From an uncultured Collinsella sp. (lineage in GTDB: Bacteria > Actinomycetota > Coriobacteriia > Coriobacteriales > Coriobacteriaceae), in the NCBI GenBank assembly GCA_937969105.1, contig CALBUZ010000162.1:1-5023 (forward strand): a stretch of 5,023 nucleotides of DNA, in the 5' to 3' direction. Positions 1-5,019 of this stretch are shown one piece after another. Position 1 is the first letter of the stretch. Each line of letters starts with the position of its first letter. Both the position numbers and the translations under genes were made by a program. Below the pieces are notes generated by a model. That model was not told the origin of the DNA. It was given only the letters and a program-made list of their open reading frames with translations, and did no database searches.

Positions 1-14
1 AGATGCAAATCCAT
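1..14 (-). CDS. 5' end of an unidentified gene, cut by the window edge
   Basis: Only the first codons are present, reading M-D-L-H on the minus strand before the window ends. The call rests on the ribosome binding site: AAGGAGG on the minus strand (23-29) is 8 bases before the ATG (12-14), an optimal arrangement. The gene lies 116 bases downstream of the dehydratase stop codon on the same strand, so it could be the next gene of a sugar-acid catabolic operon. Four residues cannot identify a product. An M-D-L-(x)-L beginning is common in short-chain dehydrogenases, which would suit the pathway, but that is a guess. Confidence 0.6.
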
Positions 15-59
15 TTCTAAAACCTCCTTGTTGCGCCGCACCCTGCAGCGCATCTGTCT

Positions 60-123
60 CATGCCGTCCTATATCGGCATGTAAGAACCAAAACCGACTA
101 TGTGACCACGCGGCTATGCCGCG
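60..123 (-). other. Two perfect stem-loops in the gap after the dehydratase gene
   Basis: The gap between the dehydratase stop and the next gene start contains two perfect inverted repeats. One is CGCGGC/GCCGCG at 109-114 and 118-123 with a 3-base loop. The other is CATGCCG/CGGCATG at 60-66 and 75-81 with an 8-base loop. Neither is followed by a U-run in the minus-strand transcript, so neither looks like a standard intrinsic terminator. They could instead protect or process the mRNA between two co-transcribed genes. No promoter for the edge gene is obvious in the remaining bases. Confidence 0.4.
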
Positions 124-130
124 ACATGTC

Positions 131-1657
131 CTACATGTAGTTGCACAGGTGGGGCAGCGCCGTCTCCGTGTAACCAAGTGCCTCGGCGCACGTGGGTTCG
201 CCGTTGCAAACGCGAATGATCTGATCGATCAGCTGATCGCGCAGCTCCTCCATGGTCTGCGGACCATAGATGGTGGCCTGAGCATCGAAGTCGATGTTGT
301 CGGCCATCGTTTTTGCCGTGCGACCGTTGGCGGTCAGGCGCAGCACGGGAGCGATTGCGTTACCCGTGGGCGTACCCAGGCCAGTAGAGAAGACCACGAG
401 CTGGCAGCCGCCTGCAATAATGCCGCCCACGGACGAAGGATCGTTGCCCGGCGTATCCATGACAACAAGGCCCTTGTGCGCATCGAGCTGCGCGGCGTAC
501 GGATACACCGCGTTGATAGTGCTGTGACCTGCCTTATGAATGCAGCCGAGAGACTTCTCCTCAAGCGTGGTGAGGCCGCCTGCCATGTTGCCGGGGCTCG
601 GGTTGCCCTCGCGCATCTGGGCGCCGAACATCTGAACGTACTTCTCGTAATCGCGCACGATCTTGAGCACCTGCTCGCCCACCTCGGGCGTGGCGGCGCG
701 GCGCGCCAGAATATGCTCGCCTCCGAAGAGCTCGGGGGTCTCGCACAGAACCGTGGTGGCGCCCTGGGCAACCATCCAGTCGGAGACCTCGCCGATCAGC
801 GGGTTTGATCCCAGGCCGCTGGAAGTATCGGAGCCGCCGCAGTTCGTTCCGAAGATCAGCTCATCGACGCCGCACTCCTCGCGCTCGCAAAGGGAGGCCT
901 CGCGCACGAGCTCACGGGCGATGCGCGTACCCTCCTCGACCGCGCGGATGGACCCGCCGACCTCTTGGATGATGAGGGTGCGCACTTCTTTGTTCGTGCG
1001 CTTGGCGATGGCGTCGACCACCAGGTCGTTCTGGCAGCCCTCGCAGCCCAACGAAACGGCGAGAACAGAATGGATATTGGGGTTCGCGGCAAGGCCCGCC
1101 AGGGTATCCACCGTCATTTGCTGGTCGATGTTGACCTGGCTGCAGCCGTTCTGGTTGTGGAAGGTGACGCATCCCTCCACGGAGCGGGCGATCCGCTCGG
1201 TGGTGTCCGACGCGCAGATGCTCGTGGGCAGGATGAGAACGTGGTTGCGGATGCCCACCTGACCGTCCGAGCGGCGGTATCCCATAAAAGTACGGGTGCA
1301 CTTGGTCGAAACGGTCTTCTGCTCGGATGCGGAGGCAACGTCTGCGAGCGCGGCGCCCTCAAGATCGTCGGAGCTCTCGCAGTTCTGCGTGTGCACATGC
1401 TGGCCACGCTTGATATCGCTTGTCGCCACACCGATGAACTCGCCGTACTTGACTACATTCTGACCCGCAGCGATATCGACGCGCGCAATCTTGTGGAAGA
1501 GGGGGATATCCTCAGTCGCGACGAACGTGGCGAGGCCGCCCTCGTGCGCGGGATAGCGGACCTCATCGCCGGCCTTAAGCGGGTAGATTGCGATGACGAC
1601 ATTGTCCTTGTCATCGATAAGGACCGCGTTTCGGCCCTCCTGCATGCCCTCAGACAT
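131..1657 (-). CDS. uxaA: UxaA-family sugar-acid dehydratase (altronate dehydratase-like)
   Basis: The 508-residue protein matches the usual ~500-residue length of altronate (UxaA) and galactarate (GarD) dehydratases. These cytoplasmic, metal-dependent enzymes remove water from a sugar acid to give a 2-keto-3-deoxy acid. An N-terminal SAF domain (about residues 12-92, ending GQHVHTQN) is joined by a linker to the catalytic UxaA domain (about 121-505). Family motifs visible are GCSQ (171), SLGCE (202), NCGGSD (272), NPSPGN (352), GGLTTLEEKSLGC (360), FSTGLGTP (423) and NIDFDA (454). The start is supported by AAGGAG (1663-1668) 5 bases upstream. A second in-frame Met at residue 5 lacks comparable support. 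The gene is divergent from an IclR regulator and preceded by a possible leader ORF. The family is certain; the substrate is not, and altronate, galactarate or a related aldonate all remain possible. No pathway partner is fully inside the window to settle it. Confidence 0.9.
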   Translation of the reverse strand: MSEGMQEGRNAVLIDDKDNVVIAIYPLKAGDEVRYPAHEGGLATFVATEDIPLFHKIARVDIAAGQNVVKYGEFIGVATSDIKRGQHVHTQNCESSDDLEGAALADVASASEQKTVSTKCTRTFMGYRRSDGQVGIRNHVLILPTSICASDTTERIARSVEGCVTFHNQNGCSQVNIDQQMTVDTLAGLAANPNIHSVLAVSLGCEGCQNDLVVDAIAKRTNKEVRTLIIQEVGGSIRAVEEGTRIARELVREASLCEREECGVDELIFGTNCGGSDTSSGLGSNPLIGEVSDWMVAQGATTVLCETPELFGGEHILARRAATPEVGEQVLKIVRDYEKYVQMFGAQMREGNPSPGNMAGGLTTLEEKSLGCIHKAGHSTINAVYPYAAQLDAHKGLVVMDTPGNDPSSVGGIIAGGCQLVVFSTGLGTPTGNAIAPVLRLTANGRTAKTMADNIDFDAQATIYGPQTMEELRDQLIDQIIRVCNGEPTCAEALGYTETALPHLCNYM

Positions 1658-1662
1658 CCGAT

Positions 1663-1696
1663 CTCCTTAGTAGACGGCAGGCCCCCGCCCCCGTCT
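1663..1696 (-). promoter_or_regulatory. Leader stem-loop next to the dehydratase ribosome binding site
   Basis: In the minus-strand transcript a perfect 6-bp stem AGACGG/CCGTCT (template 1691-1696 and 1672-1677) encloses a 13-base G-rich loop. It ends 2 bases before the TAAGGAG (1663-1669) that serves the dehydratase gene. A ribosome translating the 20-codon leader ORF would have to open this stem just before reaching the stop codon, which lies within the TAAGGAG. This arrangement would allow translational coupling. That is inferred from layout only; stems this size also arise by chance in GC-rich DNA. Confidence 0.3.
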
Positions 1697-1729
1697 TGCC
1701 TTGGTGCCGTTCGTATTTGCGAACGCCAT
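1667..1729 (-). CDS. Possible 20-residue leader peptide upstream of the dehydratase
   Basis: A short ORF beginning MAFANTNGTK and ending GPAVY lies between the dehydratase gene and the upstream control region, on the dehydratase strand. Its ATG (1727-1729) has a consensus AGGAGG (1738-1743) 8 bases upstream, better than that of the dehydratase itself. Its TAA stop (1667-1669) forms the first bases of the dehydratase's TAAGGAG, leaving only 9 bases between the two coding regions. The peptide is basic in the middle (K-A-R-R-G-R) and resembles no family I recognise. It has no run of repeated codons of the kind seen in amino-acid attenuators. The left operator palindrome sits within its first codons. 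It may be a regulatory or translation-coupling ORF, a small protein, or a chance ORF behind a fortuitous ribosome binding site. Confidence 0.4.
   Translation of the reverse strand: MAFANTNGTKARRGRGPAVY
1709..1724. promoter_or_regulatory. Operator candidate 1, probably for the IclR regulator
   Basis: The 16-bp inverted repeat GTTCGTATTTGCGAAC has 5-bp perfect arms (GTTCG/CGAAC). Its reverse complement, extended outward, reads GGCGTTCGCAAATACGAAC and matches 16 of 19 bases at the second site (1811-1829). Dyad sites of about 15-16 bp in the intergenic region beside the regulator gene are typical of IclR-family binding. This copy lies downstream of any dehydratase promoter placed in the gap and inside the leader ORF, so it would act as a roadblock or as the distal half of a DNA loop. 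Assignment to the neighbouring regulator is inferred from position. Confidence 0.6.
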
Positions 1730-1813
1730 TCGGTTTTCCTCCTGTTGAGAGTAGCACTTCTCGCCTTGCGCGGCGTGAGTTTGGTGAATGGCTTGTTTTT
1801 AACTGTAAACGGC

Positions 1814-1829
1814 GTTCGTAATCACGAAC
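1814..1829. promoter_or_regulatory. Operator candidate 2, probably for the IclR regulator
   Basis: The 16-bp inverted repeat GTTCGTAATCACGAAC has 6-bp perfect arms (GTTCGT/ACGAAC). It is the more symmetrical of the two copies and sits 49 bases before the regulator's start codon. It overlaps the -35 region expected for the regulator's own promoter and lies just upstream of any dehydratase promoter in the gap. It could therefore serve both autoregulation and control of the catabolic gene. Its centre is 105 bp from that of the first copy. Confidence 0.65.
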
Positions 1830-1853
1830 AAAAAGACGACCGAGCGTTAAGAT
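1825..1853 (+). promoter_or_regulatory. Weak promoter candidate for the IclR regulator gene
   Basis: TAAGAT (1848-1853) fits the TAnnnT pattern of a -10 box and matches 4 of 6 consensus bases. With a 17-bp spacer the -35 position is CGAACA (1825-1830), which matches only 3 of 6 and lies mostly within the second operator palindrome. A poor -35 covered by an operator is compatible with autorepression. The same TAAGAT hexamer occurs ahead of metF. Without transcript data this is only a candidate. I found no convincing promoter for the dehydratase direction: TTTACA (1804-1809, minus) is a good -35 match but no -10 follows at the right distance. Confidence 0.28.
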
Positions 1854-1878
1854 GGTTAAAAATGACGAAGGAGTTTGA

Positions 1879-2640
1879 ATGACAATCTCGGAAGAAACCA
1901 CGCGTCACCGCGCAACGCTCAGGGTATTGGCAATTCTCGACGCTTTGGCCGCCAATCAGAAGGGCCTTACCATGGCCGAGATTTGCCGCGAGCTCGACGC
2001 GCCGAAAAGCAGCCTATTTCCCATCCTGCACACCATGGCAGACACGGAGTACATCGCCTACGACGAAGACACTATGCGATACTCGATCGGGCTGCGCGCT
2101 TATCTGCTGGGCAAGGCTTTCGACCGAGGCGCGATGGGGCTGCCGCTCATAGAGGGCGAGATGAGGCGCGTTGTCGACACCTGCAACGAGACCTGCCAGG
2201 CGGGCACGCTCGACCATGGGCGCGTGCTCTATATCGCACGAGTCGACTCCCCGCAGCGCATACGTCTTTCGTCGGAAATCGGCAAGACGTTGCCCGCCCA
2301 TTGCACCGCCATCGGTAAGGCGATTCTGAGCCAACTGAGCGACGCCGAGGCAATCGGCTCGCTTGTTTTGCCGCTCGAGCGGCCCACCGAGCACGCCGTG
2401 AAAACGCCTGAGGAGCTGCTCGGCCAGCTTGCCGAGACGCGAGCGACGGGGTTCGCGCACGACCGCCAAGAGGTGCTCGAAGGAGTCGAATGCCTCGCCG
2501 TGCCCATCCGCAGGGGCAACGGGCATTGTTTTGGCATGAGCGTCTCGGTGCCGGCATACCGTCTCGACGCCGCCAAGAAAGACCTCATCAAACAGGTACT
2601 TTCCGACGCCAAGGACCGCCTCGAGGCCGCTCTTACATAA
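1879..2640 (+). CDS. IclR-family transcriptional regulator
   Basis: The 253-residue protein has the standard IclR length and two-part layout. The N-terminal winged helix-turn-helix spans about residues 8-75, with the recognition region GLTMAEICRELDAPKSS at 29-45. The C-terminal effector-binding domain spans about 85-250. Effector-domain signatures are LPAHCTAIGKAILS (138-151) and GFAHDRQEVLEGVECLAVPI (191-210), close to the usual family patterns. Such proteins act as dimers or tetramers that bind palindromic operators and respond to small catabolic metabolites, often sugar acids or aromatic acids. The start has AAGGAG (1868-1873) 5 bases upstream. Its divergent position and the two palindromes in the gap imply control of the dehydratase gene and of itself. 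Whether it represses or activates, and which metabolite it senses, cannot be read from the sequence. Confidence 0.93.
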   Translation: MTISEETTRHRATLRVLAILDALAANQKGLTMAEICRELDAPKSSLFPILHTMADTEYIAYDEDTMRYSIGLRAYLLGKAFDRGAMGLPLIEGEMRRVVDTCNETCQAGTLDHGRVLYIARVDSPQRIRLSSEIGKTLPAHCTAIGKAILSQLSDAEAIGSLVLPLERPTEHAVKTPEELLGQLAETRATGFAHDRQEVLEGVECLAVPIRRGNGHCFGMSVSVPAYRLDAAKKDLIKQVLSDAKDRLEAALT

Positions 2641-2657
2641 AGAAATCGCCAGACAGC

Positions 2658-3377
2658 TCAGCGCTCCCAACAGGGGCTGCCCGTGCGCAGGATGCGGCAG
2701 AAATCGCGGCACAGGCAATCGGCGCAGCGCGCGTGGCTCGACGGCTGCGGCTCGCCAAAGAGGCCGACGACCGCCGTCACCGACTTCGTCGGCGTCATGA
2801 GCAGTGATTTCGACAGCGCGATGCCGAGCTTGCGCTGTGCGTCGAGCGTGGCCAGCAGCACCGGCTGCGCGGAGAGCGGCATGTCGCCGTAGCCGGGGCT
2901 GAAGCGGAAGTTCGTATAGAGGCCGCGCTCGTGCGCCGCCGCGACGATGCTCGCCTCGCAGGCGTCGGCGGCCCGCTCGACCGCCGTGGTGCCCGCCGCG
3001 TCGAAGATCACCTGCGCGACGGGGTCGGTGAGCGAAAGTCTCCTGAGCTCGCGCTCTACGCCCATGCCCACCGTGACCGCCATGACGCCCGCGGCAACGG
3101 CGCCCGCCAGGTGCTTCTGGATCGACTCGCCCTCGAGCTGCAAAGAAGCGCCCGCGAGCTGGATCGCAGGCACGCCCGCGGCCGTCGGTTCCCGGCCGGC
3201 AACCCCAAAGACCTCCCACGCCCCCGCGGGTCGTGCGACGGCGAGGCAGCGCGCCACGACCTCGTCGATGCGCGCGGCGAGCTCGTCTGTGAGCTCCTGT
3301 CCGGCGTAGCCCATATAACGAAGGACCTCCGCCCGGTCGACGGAGGCCACCTCGTACTTCTCGACGGTAAGCGCCAC
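2658..3377 (-). CDS. Stand-alone B12-dependent methionine synthase activation-domain protein
   Basis: The reading frame is open well into metF, but I place the start at a GTG (3375-3377). AGGGGAG lies 6 bases upstream of it, giving 239 residues and an 11-bp gap after metF. The protein resembles the C-terminal AdoMet-binding reactivation domain of MetH, which lets oxidised cobalamin be reduced and remethylated. Visible hallmarks are EVLRYMGY near residue 17, NFRFSPGYGDMPLS (156-169; the RxSPGY motif contacts AdoMet) and LGIALSKSLLMTPTKSVTAVVG (184-205). No homocysteine, folate or cobalamin domain is present, so it would act in trans on a shorter methionine synthase encoded elsewhere. The tail is cysteine-rich (C218, C221, C223, C227, C236), which classical MetH lacks and which could bind a metal or iron-sulfur cluster. 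Its position behind metF supports a role in the methionine/folate cycle. Confidence 0.85.
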   Translation of the reverse strand: MALTVEKYEVASVDRAEVLRYMGYAGQELTDELAARIDEVVARCLAVARPAGAWEVFGVAGREPTAAGVPAIQLAGASLQLEGESIQKHLAGAVAAGVMAVTVGMGVERELRRLSLTDPVAQVIFDAAGTTAVERAADACEASIVAAAHERGLYTNFRFSPGYGDMPLSAQPVLLATLDAQRKLGIALSKSLLMTPTKSVTAVVGLFGEPQPSSHARCADCLCRDFCRILRTGSPCWER

Positions 3378-3388
3378 GCGCTTCTCCC

Positions 3389-4261
3389 CTACCGGGCCAG
3401 GTAACCGCAGCCCGCGAGCACCTCGTAGGCGGCGGCGGAAATGGCGGGCTTGTTCATGCTGTACACGTGCAGGCCGTCCACGCCGTTGGCCGCGAGGTCG
3501 CAAAGCTGCTCGCATGCGTACTCGACGCCGGCGGCAGCCTGGGACTCGGCGTCGTCCCCGGCCTGCACAAGGCGCTTGACGACCTTGGCGGGAATGGACG
3601 CCCCGCAGTTGAAGGCCATACGCTGGATCTGCTTCACGCTGGTAAAGGGCATGATGCCGGCCACGATGGGCAGCTTGATGCGGTGACGCAGGCACTTCTC
3701 GCGAAAACGGTAGAAGTCGTCGTTCGAGAAGAAGAGCTGGCTCACGAGGTAGTCGGCGCCCTCCTCCTGCTTTCGGTAGAGACCCTCGAAGTCGGCGTCC
3801 TCGGTCGGCGACTCGACATGACCCTCCGGATAGCACGCCGCTCCGATGGAAATGGCGTCGCCGGCGGTCGCACGCAGATGCGCGATGAGGTCGGAGGCGT
3901 GCGCGAAGTCAACGACACCGCGGTCTGGACGACGGTCCCCGCGCAGGGCAAGGATGTTCTGGACGCCGTCGGCGGCAAGCGCCGCCACGTAGGCGTCGAC
4001 ATCCACGGCGGTCGAGCCCATGCAGGTCAGGTGCGCAAGCGCGGTCGTGTTGAGCTTCTCCTCGATGGAGCCGGCGATGGCCACGGTGTTGTCGGAGTTG
4101 CCGGAGCCGCCGGCGGAATAGGTCACGCTGATCCAGTCGGGCCCGCAGGTCGCCATGGCGCCGGCGATCTCGAAGGCTTTCTCGAGCGGAAGGTCTCCCT
4201 TCGGCGGAAAGATCTCGAACGAGAAGGTCTGGTGCGCGGCGAGCTTGTCGCTGATCTTCAT
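3389..4261 (-). CDS. metF: Methylenetetrahydrofolate reductase
   Basis: This FAD-dependent TIM-barrel enzyme reduces 5,10-methylene-tetrahydrofolate to 5-methyl-tetrahydrofolate, the methyl donor for methionine synthase. At 290 residues it is close to E. coli MetF (296). Conserved segments are FSFEIFPPKG (13-22, with Glu16 at the position of catalytic Glu28 of E. coli), SVTYSAGG (45-52), HLTCMG (77-82), LALRGD (104-109, Asp109 near the flavin), AACYPEGH (141-148), VSQLFF (173-178), VAGIMP (200-205) and the C-terminal GLHVYSMNKP (263-272). The start has AGAAAGG (4272-4278) 10 bases upstream. An out-of-frame ATG 8 bases before it opens a 3-codon ORF ending on ATGA. It is followed after 11 bp by the methionine synthase activation gene, almost certainly as an operon. 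No metV-type zinc/iron-sulfur partner gene is adjacent in the window. Confidence 0.95.
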   Translation of the reverse strand: MKISDKLAAHQTFSFEIFPPKGDLPLEKAFEIAGAMATCGPDWISVTYSAGGSGNSDNTVAIAGSIEEKLNTTALAHLTCMGSTAVDVDAYVAALAADGVQNILALRGDRRPDRGVVDFAHASDLIAHLRATAGDAISIGAACYPEGHVESPTEDADFEGLYRKQEEGADYLVSQLFFSNDDFYRFREKCLRHRIKLPIVAGIMPFTSVKQIQRMAFNCGASIPAKVVKRLVQAGDDAESQAAAGVEYACEQLCDLAANGVDGLHVYSMNKPAISAAAYEVLAGCGYLAR

Positions 4262-4300
4262 GGCTGCATCGCCTTTCTGGCAGGGGTTTTACGTTGATGT

Positions 4301-4306
4301 ATCTTA
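4301..4306 (-). promoter_or_regulatory. Weak -10 candidate for metF
   Basis: On the minus strand GCTAAGATAC contains TAAGAT, the same hexamer seen ahead of the IclR gene and fitting TAnnnT. It would start transcription near 4294 and leave a leader of about 33 bases before metF. No recognisable -35 hexamer lies 16-18 bases upstream, so metF may instead be read through from the prepilin peptidase gene. The 136-base gap (4262-4397) shows no SAM, cobalamin or T-box riboswitch-like length or structure. It does hold a GC-rich inverted repeat, CGCTC/GAGCG (4366-4370, 4383-4387), without a following U-run. Confidence 0.2.
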
Positions 4307-4397
4307 GCGTGCCGCGACGGGAGGCCCCATGTGGCGCCCATCGCTTTTGCAGAGATGTAATTCATCGCTCCGGCGGGCTTTCGAGCGTACGGGCGGC

Positions 4398-4889
4398 TCA
4401 CCAGGCCCATAGCCCCATGGCATAGGTAAGAAGTGCCGCCGCAAAAATCGCCGGTGCCATCGGCATGGAGCCGTCGCGGCAATGCCCCGCGCACGGTGCA
4501 CTTTTCCGGACCCGCAGGACGGCTGCCCTACCGGCGAGCGCGAGCAGGCACGAGCCGCCGACCACGGCAAGCCCGCCGACCGGGCCCGCCCACAGGCCGA
4601 GGGCGCCGAGGAGCTTGATGTCGCCGGCACCCACCCCGTCGCGCCCATGGATTCTCCTAGAGAGGGACGCGGCGACGGTCAGCAGCGCGACCACGACGAC
4701 CGCGCCGGAAAGCGACCGCCCGAGCGAAGCGGAAAGATCGGGCGCGCTCACGGCGAGCGGCATCGCGGCGAGCGCGGCGGAAACGACGCAGGCGTTGGGT
4801 ATGGTCCTGTTTGAAAGATCGCTCGCCGACGCAAGCCCCAGCGAGACGACCAGGATAACGACCCCTGCGGCCAAAAGACACGTTTCCAT
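4398..4889 (-). CDS. Type IV prepilin peptidase, A24 family, minimal form
   Basis: This is a 163-residue, very hydrophobic membrane aspartic protease that cleaves the leader of type IV prepilins or related pseudopilins on the cytoplasmic face. Both signature aspartates are present: Asp24 in ASDLSNRTIPN (21-32) and Asp90 in GVGAGDIKLLGALG (85-98), the GxGD motif. The C-terminal MPMAPAIFAAALL (142-154) matches the final conserved helix region. Several hydrophobic segments are visible (about 4-22, 33-50, 59-77, 93-124, 145-162). The N-terminal N-methyltransferase domain of classical PilD is absent, as in CpaA-like and archaeal enzymes. I chose the ATG at 4887-4889 because GGGAGG ends 7 bases upstream and the hydrophobic first helix begins directly. 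An in-frame ATG 96 bases further up would add a polar, Cys/His-containing extension without a usable ribosome binding site. No pilin or secretion genes are in the window, so its client system is unknown. Confidence 0.88.
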   Translation of the reverse strand: METCLLAAGVVILVVSLGLASASDLSNRTIPNACVVSAALAAMPLAVSAPDLSASLGRSLSGAVVVVALLTVAASLSRRIHGRDGVGAGDIKLLGALGLWAGPVGGLAVVGGSCLLALAGRAAVLRVRKSAPCAGHCRDGSMPMAPAIFAAALLTYAMGLWAW

Positions 4890-4940
4890 GCGACTCCCTC
4901 CCGATCGATGCGTGCCGAGATTGTGGCAAGTCGCACGGCA

Positions 4941-4970
4941 ATTGTCTTGCATCAAGTTCTGTATTGTCGA
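4941..4970 (-). promoter_or_regulatory. Promoter candidate for the prepilin peptidase gene
   Basis: On the minus strand TCGACA (4965-4970) matches 5 of 6 bases of a -35 box. It is followed after 18 bp by GACAAT (4941-4946), which matches 4 of 6 bases of a -10 box. This would give a leader of roughly 45 bases. The region is markedly richer in A+T than the neighbouring genes. ATTGTC occurs twice (4941-4946 and 4963-4968), 22 bp apart, overlapping both boxes. A second AT-rich stretch with TATATA (4990-4995) has no matching -35. Confidence 0.3.
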
Positions 4971-4997
4971 AATGTCTTTTTTCATCTCTTATATATT

Positions 4998-5019
4998 TGA
5001 TGCGTTTTCGCAGGCATCA
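4998..5019. repeat. Nested inverted repeat at the right edge
   Basis: Perfect 6-bp arms TGATGC (4998-5003) and GCATCA (5014-5019) enclose a second small dyad, GCG-TTTT-CGC (5002-5011). It lies next to an AT-rich tract and upstream of the prepilin peptidase gene. It may be an operator, or the tail of a transcription unit beyond the window. No coding region that I can support covers 4890-5023. Confidence 0.35.

Noticed and set aside
101..110. TGTGACCACG resembling half of a CRP or catabolite-control site
   Set aside because: No matching second half-site lies at the right spacing, and it is located after, not before, the dehydratase gene.
965..1882. A 305-codon plus-strand ORF antisense to the dehydratase, ending at the IclR start codon
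   Set aside because: It mirrors the codon structure of the clearly conserved dehydratase gene. Its translation is low-complexity and resembles no family, which is typical of antisense frames in GC-rich genes.
1650..1901. An 83-codon minus-strand ORF across the divergent control region
   Set aside because: It has no ribosome binding site and overlaps the starts of both flanking genes and the operators. The 20-codon ORF in another frame has far better initiation signals.
2641..2657. Possible bidirectional terminator between the converging IclR and activation-domain genes
   Set aside because: The gap is only 17 bases and shows no stem of useful length or U-run, and neither do the flanking gene ends.
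2014..3219. A 401-codon minus-strand ORF covering parts of the IclR and activation-domain genes
   Set aside because: It overlaps two well-supported genes on different strands. Its Arg/Gly/Ala-rich translation looks like an out-of-frame shadow.
3378..3836. N-terminal extension of the activation-domain protein into metF
   Set aside because: The extension is an Arg-rich shadow of metF. The GTG at 3375-3377 has a strong AGGGGAG site and begins exactly where family similarity begins.
4258..4269. A 3-codon ORF (Met-Gln-Pro) whose TGA overlaps the metF ATG
   Set aside because: Its ATG is only 2 bases from the AGAAAGG site, too close for initiation, and the same site is well placed for metF. Probably coincidence.
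4890..4985. A 32-residue N-terminal extension of the prepilin peptidase from an upstream ATG
   Set aside because: The extension is polar and precedes the first membrane helix. The upstream ATG lacks a properly spaced ribosome binding site, while the ATG at 4887-4889 has GGGAGG 7 bases away.
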